From Akkermansiaceae bacterium (lineage in GTDB: Bacteria; Verrucomicrobiota; Verrucomicrobiia; Verrucomicrobiales; Akkermansiaceae): DNA of 41,005 bases. The DNA lies in the NCBI GenBank assembly GCA_903826205.1, contig CAIKDP010000448.1, positions 1 through 41,005 on the forward strand, written 5' to 3'. The notes under the pieces are model-generated. The model made no database searches and was not told the DNA's origin. It was given only the letters and a program-made list of their open reading frames with translations. Positions within the stretch are counted from its first letter, which is position 1. Each line of letters begins with the position of its first letter. Shown piece after piece: positions 25,052-34,010 of this stretch. The position numbers and the translations under genes are program-made.

Positions 25052-26020
25052 TTAGAGCGGTGGGTTCGGGCATGGCGGTTGCAAACCGCCGCCACGGTGG
25101 AGCTGCCGTCCGCGCAGATACTCCGCGGCACTCATGCGCCGGGACCCCTCGGGCTGCACCACGTGCAGGCGCAAGCCACCGCTGCCACAGCCCACCCTGA
25201 GCTCATCCCCGGTGAGGGCGAATTCCCCGGGGCACAGCTCACAGTCGCAGATTTCAACCGGCGGGAAAATCTTCAAACGCCGGTCTGCATCCGCTTCTCT
25301 AACAACAGTGAAGGACCCCGGCCATGGATCATAGGCACGGATGCGGCGTTCCAGCGCAGCGGCCTCCAGCGTCCAATCGATACGGCCGTCCTCGCGTTCC
25401 AACTTGGGGGCATAGGTGGCCACACCCGCGTCCTGAGGCGTGCGGGTGGCGCTACCGGCCGCGAGTTGGCGCAGGGTTTCGGCGAGCACGGCGGGTGCCA
25501 GCGCCGCGAGCCGCTCATGCAAGCTGCCGCCGGTTTCCGCCGCTGCCAGCGGGATGGCTTGGGCAAAAATCACATCGCCGGCGTCGAGTTCGCGGATGAC
25601 GTGCATGGCGGTGATGCCGGACGCCGCATCGCCCGCGGCAATGGCCGCCTGGATACACGAGGCCCCCCGATGCCGCGGCAACAGCGAAGCATGCAGGTTG
25701 ATGATGGCGCCGCGGGCCAGCGTCAGGATGTCCTGGCGCAGGATTTGCCCATAGGCCATCACCACGATGACGTCCGGTTCCATGGCGGCCAACTCCGCCG
25801 CCACATCGCCGATGACCGGCGGTTGCAGCACCGGCAGCCCCGCCGCCAACGCCGCCAGTTTGAGGGGTGACGGCGTTAGCGTCTGGTGGCGCCCTAGTGG
25901 TTTGTCCGGCTGTGTCACCAATGCCAACGGGCGCGGCCCGCGATCTAACAATTCTAGAAAAGCGGGCAGGGCGATGTCACCGGTGGCAAGCAGGACCAGG
26001 CGCATGGTGGCGGCATTCAT
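25052..26020 (-). CDS. fmt: Methionyl-tRNA formyltransferase
   Basis: A 322-residue Fmt that formylates initiator Met-tRNA with 10-formyl-THF. Catalytic-domain motifs are MRLVLLATGDIALPAF, VTQPDKPLGR, INLHASLLPRHRGASCIQAAIAAGD (the active-site Asn-His region) and ITAMHVIRELDAGDVI (Asp). The C-terminal OB-fold domain carries AYDPWPGSF. ATG 26020 overlaps the stop of the kinase gene by one base (TGATG). MRLV at 26005 matches the usual Fmt N terminus equally well. The usual partner def (deformylase) is not in view. Confidence 0.92.
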   Translation of the reverse strand: MNAATMRLVLLATGDIALPAFLELLDRGPRPLALVTQPDKPLGRHQTLTPSPLKLAALAAGLPVLQPPVIGDVAAELAAMEPDVIVVMAYGQILRQDILTLARGAIINLHASLLPRHRGASCIQAAIAAGDAASGITAMHVIRELDAGDVIFAQAIPLAAAETGGSLHERLAALAPAVLAETLRQLAAGSATRTPQDAGVATYAPKLEREDGRIDWTLEAAALERRIRAYDPWPGSFTVVREADADRRLKIFPPVEICDCELCPGEFALTGDELRVGCGSGGLRLHVVQPEGSRRMSAAEYLRGRQLHRGGGLQPPCPNPPL

Positions 26021-26646
26021 CACGGCATGCGCTTGACCATTTCCCCATAGCTTGGCAGGGTTGTGATGCGTGCGATAATGTCAGCGAGCACCTTCACGGG
26101 CGGCTGGGTGGCATCGATCCAACTGATGATTTCCTTGGGATAGAAATCGAGGATGGGCAGGGTTTCCGTCTCATAGGCGGCGATGCGCCGGTGGATGACC
26201 GCGTCACTGGCATCATCGATGCGGTTGTCCTTGAGCGCACGCTTGCGCATGCGGGTGGCTAGCTCCTCGCGATTGGGACATGACAAGCGGAACACCTGGT
26301 GCACCTCCAACAAATCCTGCAGAATCTCCGCCTGACGGACGTTGCGCGGAATCCCGTCCAATATCAAAAAATCGATATCCGGTTTGTAGACATGGCTCTC
26401 GATCAGGTTGTCCACCTGCGCCTTCCACAACTGGACGGTCAGTTCATCCGGCACCAATTCACCACGGCTTGAGTAATACACGAACTTTTTTCCCAAGGCC
26501 GTGCGCGTGTCGAGGGAGCGGAACACATCCCCACAGGCGCAATGGAAAAACCGTGGCACGGTGCCCAGCACCTTGCCTTGCGTGCCTTTGCCGGATCCCG
26601 GGGCGCCAATAAAGATGAAAGCCGCTAGTTTCGATGGAATTGCCAT
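26020..26646 (-). CDS. Adenylate-kinase-like nucleoside monophosphate kinase
   Basis: A 208-residue P-loop kinase. ATG 26646 (MAIPSKLAAFIFIG) places the Walker A GAPGSGKGTQ at 14-23. FLILDGIPRN corresponds to the DGFPR motif, and KRALKDNRIDDASDAVIHRRIAAYETET is the LID and following helix. It lacks a zinc-binding LID, and the N-terminal AMP-site sequence differs from housekeeping Adk, so it may be a paralogue. It is translationally coupled to fmt (one-base overlap). Confidence 0.8.
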   Translation of the reverse strand: MAIPSKLAAFIFIGAPGSGKGTQGKVLGTVPRFFHCACGDVFRSLDTRTALGKKFVYYSSRGELVPDELTVQLWKAQVDNLIESHVYKPDIDFLILDGIPRNVRQAEILQDLLEVHQVFRLSCPNREELATRMRKRALKDNRIDDASDAVIHRRIAAYETETLPILDFYPKEIISWIDATQPPVKVLADIIARITTLPSYGEMVKRMP

Positions 26647-26710
26647 GGGGTTGTAGGAGCAGGCTAAGGGGGCGCCCGTCACCGTGCAAGCCTGGATTGA
26701 GCACGGCCAA

Positions 26711-27580
26711 TCACGGGCCAGAAACGGCGAAAAAAACCAGCGCCGGCGCCACCAGCGCCACGTCTGCCAGCACCCGCAACGATTCCATGGAAAACCGCGA
26801 CCGCGTCCGGTTGAGAATGTGCAACAACGCCGCCCCGGTGAGAATGGCATAAAAAAACGGCCGCGACCCGTGATCCTCTGCTTTGAGCGCAAATACCAGC
26901 GCCGCCGTTCCCAACAATGTTAGGGGCAGGGTCAGCGCCAGTTCGTCGGCGGCCTTGACCTCGGGGTCCGGGCTGCGGTTGGCATGCTCCCACAGGTCGA
27001 TGGCGGAAATATTGAGAATGCACAGCAGCGCGAAACAAGTGAACTCGCGCGAAAACAACAGATCGCGGATTCCCCGGTCATACAAATACACATGCGCCAC
27101 CATGGCGGTGCCGAAGGCAAAGGCGGCACCGGCAAGTATGTTTTTTGCGTAAGGAATTTCCTCCGTCTCGGGCGCGGTAAACACCGCCATCGCGAAGAAC
27201 CCCGTCACCAAAAAAGCCTCCACAATCACATAACTGAAAATCGCCATCGGTATCTTCCACAACACCATGCCCAGCGCGGCCAGTCCGGCAATGCCGGCCA
27301 CCCACAGGAACTTGCGGCGGTGCTTTTTGTGAAACCGGTGGCGTGCCTGACTGCGCGACGAGTCCCCCAGCAACGCCGAATCTAACAATCTATCCCCCAC
27401 ATACATCACCCACACCACCAGCGCGAGCACCACATAGCCATGCACCGGGTGGTAATTGACCCCCCAGGTCTTCGCGAACAAATACAGCCACACCACCGCC
27501 ACCAGCGGAGCATCCAGGCTCAACAGGTTAGGCAGCAGCCAGAATGGCTTGCGCGGCGCGTCGGTCACGCCATCGACCAT
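26711..27580 (-). CDS. Multi-pass membrane protein, UbiA-superfamily-like
   Basis: A 289-residue protein with about eight hydrophobic helices. A VMYVGDRLLDSALLGDSSRSQARHRFH loop between helices 2 and 3 has the Asp-rich, basic character of the first prenyl-diphosphate site of UbiA-type transferases. ISAIDLWEHANRSPDPEVKAADE could be the second. The match is by pattern only. It might equally be an unclassified membrane protein. It is 64 bp upstream of the kinase-fmt pair on the same strand. Confidence 0.5.
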   Translation of the reverse strand: MVDGVTDAPRKPFWLLPNLLSLDAPLVAVVWLYLFAKTWGVNYHPVHGYVVLALVVWVMYVGDRLLDSALLGDSSRSQARHRFHKKHRRKFLWVAGIAGLAALGMVLWKIPMAIFSYVIVEAFLVTGFFAMAVFTAPETEEIPYAKNILAGAAFAFGTAMVAHVYLYDRGIRDLLFSREFTCFALLCILNISAIDLWEHANRSPDPEVKAADELALTLPLTLLGTAALVFALKAEDHGSRPFFYAILTGAALLHILNRTRSRFSMESLRVLADVALVAPALVFFAVSGP

Positions 27581-27639
27581 CCATGACCCCGCCGCTTATG
27601 GCAAGCGTTCTATGGATTTTTCAATGTTGGCGGGCGGGC

Positions 27640-28176
27640 TCACGCCATGATGGCCGCCGCGACGTCGCGCGCCACCTGTTGCCCGGCGAGTCTGCGCACC
27701 AGCGCCAGTCCGAAGTCCACCGCCGTGCCCGGTCCGCGCGAGGTCACAATCCGCTCGTCCTCGACCACCCGTTCATCCAACGCGCCGGGCAAGTCGCCAT
27801 GCACACTGAAGTGGGCGGTGAACCGGCGGTTTTCCAGCAATCCGGCCGCCTGTAAAATCAGGGGTGCGGCACAGATGGCAGCCACGGCTTTGCCGGCGGC
27901 ATGAAACCCAGCCGCCAGGCGGGCCGCCCGCCCGTCACGCAGCAATTCCATCACACCAGGGCCGCCGGGAAGATAGAGCAGATCAAAGGCGGACGGGTCG
28001 AGTTCCTCAAAATCCGCGTCAGGCATGAGCCGCATCCCGCCGCGCCCCCCCACCCCACCGCCATGCAGCGATGCCATCACCACTTCAATGCCGCCACGCC
28101 GCAGTAAATTCACCGGCGTGACCACTTCGGTTTCCTCAAAACCATCGACTAACAGGCACAGGACACGTTTTGACAT
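27640..28176 (-). CDS. DJ-1/PfpI family protein
   Basis: A 178-residue class I glutamine-amidotransferase-fold protein of the DJ-1/YajL/ThiJ group. The start at 28176 (MSKRVLCLLVDGFEETE) puts the conserved acidic residue at Glu15-Glu16. The nucleophile elbow AICAAPLIL holds Cys102, and YLPGGPGV and VTSRGPGTAVDFGLALV are family blocks. Members act as chaperones, in glyoxal detoxification or as redox sensors, and the sequence does not decide between these. Confidence 0.88.
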   Translation of the reverse strand: MSKRVLCLLVDGFEETEVVTPVNLLRRGGIEVVMASLHGGGVGGRGGMRLMPDADFEELDPSAFDLLYLPGGPGVMELLRDGRAARLAAGFHAAGKAVAAICAAPLILQAAGLLENRRFTAHFSVHGDLPGALDERVVEDERIVTSRGPGTAVDFGLALVRRLAGQQVARDVAAAIMA

Positions 28177-28298
28177 GCCTGCGAGTGTGCCACGCTCCGT
28201 GCCTAACGCAAGCCCGTTAGCGCCCATTCTTGCGCGAGCCCGAGCAATGGCCCGCTGTGGGCTTGACGGGCGCGGATGGCAGGCACATGCTGCGCCCC

Positions 28299-29264
28299 AT
28301 GCGCATTCTCACCGGCCTCCAACCCAGCGGCAAACTTCACGTCGGCAATTATTTCGGGGCGATGGAGCCTGCGGTGCGTTTGCAGGACGAAGGCGAAGGG
28401 TTTTACTTCATCGCGGATTATCACGCGATGACCTCGATGCAGGATCCTCCGGCCTTGCGCGGCAATGTGCGGGAATTGGCGATTGATTTTCTGGCCTGCG
28501 GGCTGGATCCGGCGCGCTCGGTGTTTTTCCGACAAAGCGCGGTGCCCGAGGTCAATGAACTGGCCTGGATCCTCTCCACCGTGTGCCCGATGGGTTTGTT
28601 AGAAAAATGCCACTCCTACAAGGACAAGGTGGCGAAGGGCATAGCGGCGAGCCACGGGTTGTTTGCCTACCCGGTGCTGATGGCGGCGGATATTTTGCTC
28701 TACGATTCCAACAAGGTGCCGGTGGGCAAGGATCAGAAGCAACACTTGGAAGTGACCCGCGACATCGCGGCGAAGGTCAACGAGGCGTTTGGCGAGGGCA
28801 CGGTGCTGTTGCCCGAACCGATCATCCGCGAGGATACCGCCGTGGTGGTGGGTCTCGATGGCCAGAAAATGAGCAAGAGCTATGCCAACACCCTGCCGAT
28901 CTTCGGCGAGGAGAAACCCCTCAAAAAATTGCTCATGCGCATTGTCACCGACTCGACCCCGGTGGAGGCGCCCAAGCCAACGGCGGGGTCGACGATTCTG
29001 GCGCTCTACAAATTGTTTGCGAGTCCGGCGGATTATGTGGCGATGGTGGCGGATCACGAGCGGGGTGGCGTCGGATACGGGGATTTCAAAAAGCGTCTGG
29101 CCGAGGCGTATTGGGAGTTTTTTGCACCGATGCGCGTGCGGCGTGCGGAAATCACCGCGGACCCCGGGTATGTGGATCAAGTATTGGCGGCCGGCGCGGC
29201 ACGCGCGCGGCATGAGGCGGACAAGGTGCTGGCCCGGGTGCGGCTGGCCGTGGGCTTGCGCTGA
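28299..29264 (+). CDS. trpS: Tryptophanyl-tRNA synthetase
   Basis: A 321-residue class I aminoacyl-tRNA synthetase charging tRNA-Trp. ATG 28299 (MRILTGLQPSGKLHVGNY) gives the normal N terminus with the HIGH-equivalent HVGN. The KMSKS loop is intact (GQKMSKSYANT). YFIADYHAMTS, YPVLMAADILLYDS and VPVGKDQKQHLEVTRDIA are typical. The length is that of bacterial TrpRS. No T-box or leader ORF with Trp codons is seen in the 122 bp upstream. Confidence 0.95.
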   Translation: MRILTGLQPSGKLHVGNYFGAMEPAVRLQDEGEGFYFIADYHAMTSMQDPPALRGNVRELAIDFLACGLDPARSVFFRQSAVPEVNELAWILSTVCPMGLLEKCHSYKDKVAKGIAASHGLFAYPVLMAADILLYDSNKVPVGKDQKQHLEVTRDIAAKVNEAFGEGTVLLPEPIIREDTAVVVGLDGQKMSKSYANTLPIFGEEKPLKKLLMRIVTDSTPVEAPKPTAGSTILALYKLFASPADYVAMVADHERGGVGYGDFKKRLAEAYWEFFAPMRVRRAEITADPGYVDQVLAAGAARARHEADKVLARVRLAVGLR

Positions 29265-29416
29265 GTGCCGGGTCATGTTGGATGCCATTCCTTTTCAGCC
29301 ATCTTCGTTTTCAGGTTAATCAAAGCAACTTTCCCGACACGGCGGGGTTTACGCCAGCACCGTGAGTGCGCGATTTGCGCAAGATGGCACCAACCGAACT
29401 CAACCCGACCCGCACC

Positions 29417-29452
29417 ATGAACCGTAGAACTCCCATGAACCGTAGAACCTCC
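29417..29452 (+). repeat. 18-bp tandem duplication covering the start codon
   Basis: Two 18-bp units beginning ATGAACCGTAGAAC (29417-29434 and 29435-29452) differ at only two bases. A third ATG follows at 29453. The reading frame is kept, so the effect is to duplicate MNRRTP/MNRRTS. Confidence 0.85.
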
Positions 29453-30196
29453 ATGCGCCTGCCATTCGTCGCCCTAACCGGATTGGCGCTCTCGTCCATC
29501 GTCCCGCTTTGCCCGGCAGCGGAAACTCCTAACAAGATCAAGGTGTTGCTTGTCACCGGCGACGACGTCGGCGCGCATCCGTGGCGTGATGTGTCGCAGG
29601 CCATCCGCGAGACCCTGCTCGCCTCCGGCAAGTTCGACGTGAAGGTGAGCGAAGATCCGGGCATCCTTGAGTCTGCCAGCGCGCTCAAAGCCTATGATGT
29701 GGTGTTTCTCCATCTCTACAATGCCACGCTGCCGACGCTCGCCGCCACGGCCAAGCAAAACTTGCTAGACCACGTGAAGGGCGGCAAGGGCCTGTGCGTC
29801 TCCCATCTTTCCAGCGCGTCGTTCAAGGAGTGGAGTGAATTCCAAAAACTCTGCGGCCGCTATTGGGTCATGGGCAAATCCGGACATGGCCCGCGCGGGG
29901 TGTTCAAGGCGCAGATTGCCGACAAGGACCATCCGATCACCAAAGGCCTGGCCGACTTTGAAACCGACGACGAGCTCTACGCCAAGTTGCTAGGCGACGC
30001 CCCCATCCATGTGCTGGTGAGCGCCAACTCGGATTGGAGCAAGGCTGTGGAACCTCTCGTTTTCATCATGGATTACGGCCAAGGCCGCGTCTTCCATGAA
30101 ACCTTCGGCCACGACGCCAAGGCCATCCAGACCCCTAACGTGTCAAAGCTCATCCAGCGCGGCACCGAGTGGGCAGCCACCGGCAAGGTCGAGTAG
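29417..30196 (+). CDS. Secreted ThuA-like domain protein
   Basis: About 259 residues. There are three in-frame ATGs at 29417, 29435 and 29453, the first two heading a perfectly in-phase 18-bp duplication. Any of them gives a signal peptide ending near CPAAE. The mature part is a ThuA-like fold: IKVLLVTGDDVGAHPW, YDVVFLHLYN, GKGLCVSHLSSASF, DHPITKGL, FETDDELYAKLL and GQGRVFHETFGHDAKAI. It is a single-domain counterpart of the ThuA-ankyrin protein at 15084-16472. ThuA proteins are abundant in Verrucomicrobia; their catalytic activity is not settled. Confidence 0.85.
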   Translation: MNRRTPMNRRTSMRLPFVALTGLALSSIVPLCPAAETPNKIKVLLVTGDDVGAHPWRDVSQAIRETLLASGKFDVKVSEDPGILESASALKAYDVVFLHLYNATLPTLAATAKQNLLDHVKGGKGLCVSHLSSASFKEWSEFQKLCGRYWVMGKSGHGPRGVFKAQIADKDHPITKGLADFETDDELYAKLLGDAPIHVLVSANSDWSKAVEPLVFIMDYGQGRVFHETFGHDAKAIQTPNVSKLIQRGTEWAATGKVE

Positions 30197-30353
30197 GCAC
30201 CCACTCACTCGCCCCGCAAATTCTGCTCACAGCCCGCGGTTTGGCCTTGCCATCAGCCACTGCAATCCCTAATTTGTTGACGTCTCCGCAGGTTAGGACA
30301 CCGATTCCTATCGCGCTGGCCGGGAGACTTGGATTTTACGCCTTGCACGACTT

Positions 30354-30521
30354 ATGAAAAATCTTGAACGAATCGCCCTGATGACGCTGACCACCGCGTA
30401 TGCCGGTTACTTCATCCAACAGCTCCTGCGCACCCATGCAGAACGCCTGTTCCGTTTGGCCGCCGGCGAATCCCCCTACGAACGCACCCATCCCAAGCCC
30501 CTCAGGTCGAAAAAATCCTGA
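30354..30521 (+). CDS. Small 55-residue protein of unknown function
   Basis: An open frame from ATG 30354 to TGA 30519-30521: MKNLERIALMTLTTAYAGYF, then a mostly helical middle, ending PKPLRSKKS. It has high third-position GC like its neighbours, an amphipathic helical N-terminal half and a basic C terminus. There is no clear Shine-Dalgarno site. It sits alone between the ThuA-like gene and rpoN. It is not recognised; coding is supported only by codon character. Confidence 0.4.
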   Translation: MKNLERIALMTLTTAYAGYFIQQLLRTHAERLFRLAAGESPYERTHPKPLRSKKS

Positions 30522-30597
30522 GTTCTCCGGCCTCCTTCTCACACCCGCGGCCGATGCCGCAGCCGGATCCCGTGGCTAGGTGCCCAAGGTCACGGGT

Positions 30598-30631
30598 TTG
30601 AATTATTTGCATAATTTGGCATATAATTTGC
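30598..30631 (+). promoter_or_regulatory. Overlapping candidate sigma-54 and sigma-70 promoters for rpoN
   Basis: TGGCATATAATTTGC (30617-30631) fits the -24/-12 pattern TGGCAC-N5-TTGC with exact spacing, one mismatch in the first element. The same bases hold a perfect TATAAT (30622-30627) that is 18 bp after TTGAAT (30598-30603), a fair -10/-35 pair. It lies in an AT-rich island about 55 bp before the preferred rpoN start. Confidence 0.45.
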
Positions 30632-30684
30632 TTTGAATTGCTTCCCATGCCTGCTTGAATGTGCCCGACAAGCCGCTTGTCGCC

Positions 30685-32082
30685 ATGTCCCAAGCCTCGC
30701 TCAGCCAAGCATACTCCCAGCAACAGACGCTCGCGCCACAGATGCGCAAGAGTCTGGAAATCCTGCAAGCTGGAACGCTGGAGCTGTCGCAACTCGTGCG
30801 TCAGGCGCTCGAAACCAATCCGACCTTGGAAGACGTCAGCGAATCACTCTCCCTCGATGCGGATGGGCCCGACCCGGAAACCGCGGATTCGCTCGAGTAC
30901 CTCAACGAGACGGACGACGACTGGCGTGATTCCAACATCACCAACGGCCAGGCCTCGCCGTGGACCGCCGATGAGGAGGAACGCCGGCAGCATTTTTTTG
31001 ATTCGATCGTCGCCCCGGAATCGCTGCAGCAACACTTGCAGCAACAACTCGATCTATCGATGGTGGATCCGGAAATCCGCCAAGCCGCACAGGCACTGTT
31101 GGGCAATCTTGACGCGCGTGGATTTCTCGACCTTCCGGCGTCCGATCTCGGCGCGCGCCTGGGCATGGGAGCGGCGCAACTGGCGGCGGCCCTCAGGCTG
31201 GTGCAATCGTTTCATCCGCCAGGCGTGGGTGCCTCGGGCATTGCCGAGTCGCTGTTGCTGCAACTCGAACACAGCGGACGCAAGGACAGCCTCGAATACA
31301 AAATCGTACGCGATCACCTCGAAGCGCTCGCCCGCAAGCATTACCCGCTGATTGCCCGCGCTCTGGGCACCAGTGAGGAACGCATCGCCGAGGCGGCCGC
31401 CAGCATTGGTTGTCTCACCCCCAACCCCGGCGGTGAGTTTGACCCGACGGAGAACCCGCATATTCTTCCGGACGTGATCATAGAACGCGACACAAGCGGA
31501 CGCTGGCTGGCACAACTCACGAACGAACACCTGCCGACCCTGCGCATCAATGATTTCTACAAGGACATGATCGGCCGCAGCGGCGTGGACGCCAAGACCC
31601 GCCACTACCTTCGCGATCAAATCAGTGATGGCCGCAGCTTGATCCGCTCCATCTCCCTGCGTCAGGAAACCATCCTCGCCATCGCACACAAGATCATCGA
31701 GCATCAGGCACCGTTTCTCGACAAGGGCCCGCGCCACCTGCGCCCGCTGACCATGACCACCATCGCCGAGGAACTCAGCATGCACAACGCCACCATCTCG
31801 CGTGCCGTGGCCGGCAAGTATCTGCTCACCCCGCACGGGCTGATGGAAATGAGGACGTTTTTCGCCTCCGGCTACCAAACCCGGGATGGCGCCGAAGTCT
31901 CTAACACCGGCGTGCGCGAGGCCATCCAACAACTCGTCGCACGGGAAGCGCCCGGCAAGCCCCTGACCGACGACGCCCTAACCAAACAACTCGCCGCCCA
32001 AGGCATCAAGCTTGCCCGGCGCACTGTGGCCAAGTATCGCGAGCAGCTCAACATCCTGCCCGTTCACCTGCGCAAGGCGTGA
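30685..32082 (+). CDS. rpoN: RNA polymerase sigma-54 factor
   Basis: A 465-residue sigma-54 using ATG 30685 (MSQASLSQAYSQQQTLAPQM). Upstream TTG 30655 and GTG 30661 are in frame but give a poorer N terminus. Region I is Gln- and Leu-rich (MRKSLEILQAGTLELSQLV), followed by an acidic region II, the core-binding domain and helix-turn-helix (TMTTIAEELSMHNATISRAVAGKYLLTPHG). The RpoN box that reads the -24 element is present (ARRTVAKYREQL). Transcription by sigma-54 needs an enhancer-binding ATPase, none of which is encoded here. It ends 6 bp before the convergent phoR stop. Confidence 0.95.
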   Translation: MSQASLSQAYSQQQTLAPQMRKSLEILQAGTLELSQLVRQALETNPTLEDVSESLSLDADGPDPETADSLEYLNETDDDWRDSNITNGQASPWTADEEERRQHFFDSIVAPESLQQHLQQQLDLSMVDPEIRQAAQALLGNLDARGFLDLPASDLGARLGMGAAQLAAALRLVQSFHPPGVGASGIAESLLLQLEHSGRKDSLEYKIVRDHLEALARKHYPLIARALGTSEERIAEAAASIGCLTPNPGGEFDPTENPHILPDVIIERDTSGRWLAQLTNEHLPTLRINDFYKDMIGRSGVDAKTRHYLRDQISDGRSLIRSISLRQETILAIAHKIIEHQAPFLDKGPRHLRPLTMTTIAEELSMHNATISRAVAGKYLLTPHGLMEMRTFFASGYQTRDGAEVSNTGVREAIQQLVAREAPGKPLTDDALTKQLAAQGIKLARRTVAKYREQLNILPVHLRKA

Positions 32083-32088
32083 GAGATT

Positions 32089-33291
32089 TCACCGTGGCAG
32101 GGAGATCAGGAAACTGGTGCGCAGGCCCGGGGCTGATTGGCAGGTGATGGCGCCGCCGTGGGCTTCGACGGCCCGCTTGACAATGGACAGGCCGAGGCCG
32201 GTGCCCTTGATCTCGTTTTGCGAATGGTGTTTTTCCACCCGATAGAAACGCTTGAAGATGAAGGGCAGGTCGGCGGCGGGGATGCCGATGCCGTTATCAA
32301 TGATTTCGACGCGCAGGCCGGTGTCGGTTGTCTCACTGTGGATGGTGACCTGGAGACCGGGCTTGGGGTTTTGCTTGAGTGCGTTTTCTATCAGGTTGAA
32401 AAGGATCTGGGTCCAATAAAAGCGGTCGCCATGGAGGGTGACCGCGGGGTCGTGGAGGTCGATGCGCACGCTGGCCTGCTGGGCTTGGATGAGCGATTCA
32501 AGGCGCTCGATGATGTCCTGCACACATTCCACCAGCAAAAAGTCCTCCATGCGCAAGGTGGCGGCAGCTCTGCTTTCGATGCGCGAGATGAGCAGCATGT
32601 CCTCAATGATGCGGGTGATGCGCCCGGTGTGCTTGCGCATGATGCCGAGGAAGCGCAGCGCGGTGGGCCGGTCATCCAACAATTCAGGGGCTTCCAAAAA
32701 GGTCTCCAGATAGCCGTCGACCAGGGTGATGGGGGTGCGCAATTCGTGGGAGGCATTGGCAACAAAGTCCTTGCGGATTTGTTCGAGCTGGTGCTCGGCC
32801 GATAGATCGCGCAGCAGAATGCGGATGTGCGGCGGCCCTTCGGCCTGGGCAATGGGTGCGGCATCAACGACCCACACGGAGTCACCGCCGGAGGGATCCT
32901 GGCCGCGCGTGGGGGCGGCTTCGGCGGGAAGCAGGATTTGCGCGACGGCGGGCTTGCCGGTGTCACGGCATTCCAGATAGGGCGCGGCGAGCCGGGCGTC
33001 GCGCAAGGTTTCCAACACCGCGCGGCCGGTGAGCCGGGCCGGACCTAACAATTCGATCGCGGCCTGGTTGCAATGTTGGATGACGCCCTGGGCGTCGGCG
33101 ATGAGGAAAGCGTCGGGAAAGGCGTTGAGCAAGCTGTCGCGCTCGCTGCGGGCGGAGGCGAGCACCCGCAGGTCCTGGGCGTGCTGGCTGTTTTGCGGGT
33201 GGAGCAGGCGGCGGATGAGCCTGCGCTGCCGCAGCCCCCACCCGAGCAGGCAGAGGATGGCGAGGCCGAGGATGAGCGTGTGAAAATTCAT
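32089..33291 (-). CDS. phoR: Phosphate-regulon sensor histidine kinase
   Basis: A 400-residue kinase. It has one N-terminal membrane helix (about 4-20), a PAS-like domain (about 50-165), the H-box FVANASHELRTPIT (phospho-acceptor His182), an N-box LIENALKQNP and G-boxes DNGIGIPAADLPFIFKRFY and GTGLGLSIVK. There is no periplasmic sensor domain, which is as in PhoR, where phosphate status is read through the Pst complex and PhoU. It is the last gene of the pst-pho operon, 23 bp after phoB. Confidence 0.92.
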   Translation of the reverse strand: MNFHTLILGLAILCLLGWGLRQRRLIRRLLHPQNSQHAQDLRVLASARSERDSLLNAFPDAFLIADAQGVIQHCNQAAIELLGPARLTGRAVLETLRDARLAAPYLECRDTGKPAVAQILLPAEAAPTRGQDPSGGDSVWVVDAAPIAQAEGPPHIRILLRDLSAEHQLEQIRKDFVANASHELRTPITLVDGYLETFLEAPELLDDRPTALRFLGIMRKHTGRITRIIEDMLLISRIESRAAATLRMEDFLLVECVQDIIERLESLIQAQQASVRIDLHDPAVTLHGDRFYWTQILFNLIENALKQNPKPGLQVTIHSETTDTGLRVEIIDNGIGIPAADLPFIFKRFYRVEKHHSQNEIKGTGLGLSIVKRAVEAHGGAITCQSAPGLRTSFLISLPR

Positions 33292-33314
33292 GATGGCGCG
33301 GCGGCAGGCGCACC

Positions 33315-34010
33315 CTAGCCGAGGTTGGCGAGGTTTTCAATGCGCATGACATAGCCGGTGCCGCGGGCGGTTTCGAGGCAATCGGCATGGCGGCCGAGTT
33401 TGACGCGGAGGCGCTTGATGTGGGTGTCCAGCGTGCGGGAATTGGCGGCGTCGCTGTAACCCCAGACCGAGCGCAGCAGCTCCGTGCGTTCACAGGCTTG
33501 GTTGGGGTGCTCGCAAAGGTATTGGAGCAGCTTGTATTCAGTTTGAGTTAGATCGAGCGACTGGTTGTCGGCGTAGCAGTGGAGGCTTGCGGGGTCGAAG
33601 CGAAAGTGGCCGGTGCCGGAAGTTTCGCGGGGGGCGGCGGCGGCGACGCGCTTCAGCACGGCTTTGACGCGCAGCAGCAGTTCCTTGGGTGAGAAAGGCT
33701 TGGTGATATAATCATCGGCGCCGAGTTCAAGGCCGGCGACACGGTCTTCGGTCTGGGCGCGGGCCGTGAGCATGATGACGGGAGTGTGCAGGGTGCGCGG
33801 GTCGCGGCGCAGCTCCTTGAACACGCGCACGCCGTCCATGCCCGGCAACATCAGATCCAACAGCACCAGTGCGGGAGACGCGGATTTGGCCAGCGCCACA
33901 CCGGCGATGCCATCATGGGCGAGGATGGGCGTGTGGCCATCGCGCAGCAAATGCAGGGCGATGAGGTCCGCGATGTCGGTTTCATCTTCGATGACGAGAA
34001 TGCGGCTCAT
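33315..34010 (-). CDS. phoB: Phosphate-regulon response regulator, OmpR/PhoB family
   Basis: A 231-residue regulator. The receiver domain has the acidic pocket IEDE, phospho-acceptor Asp52 (LVLLDLMLPGMDG), Thr in VIMLTAR and Lys in DDYITKPFSPKELLLR. The C-terminal winged helix (LTQTEYKLLQYLCEHPNQACERTELL; SRTLDTHIKRLRVKLG) binds Pho boxes in this family. ATG 34008-34010 overlaps the phoU stop by 4 bases (ATGA), so translation is coupled. Confidence 0.93.
   Translation of the reverse strand: MSRILVIEDETDIADLIALHLLRDGHTPILAHDGIAGVALAKSASPALVLLDLMLPGMDGVRVFKELRRDPRTLHTPVIMLTARAQTEDRVAGLELGADDYITKPFSPKELLLRVKAVLKRVAAAAPRETSGTGHFRFDPASLHCYADNQSLDLTQTEYKLLQYLCEHPNQACERTELLRSVWGYSDAANSRTLDTHIKRLRVKLGRHADCLETARGTGYVMRIENLANLG

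Noticed and set aside
28203-28220. Small inverted repeat CTAACG-N6-CGTTAG between the DJ-1 and trpS genes
   Set aside because: A 6-bp stem is within chance for this window and there is no T-run; it only happens to contain two GTTAG cores.
28177-28298. T-box or Trp leader peptide before trpS
   Set aside because: No Trp-rich short frame and no T-box-like conserved box seen.
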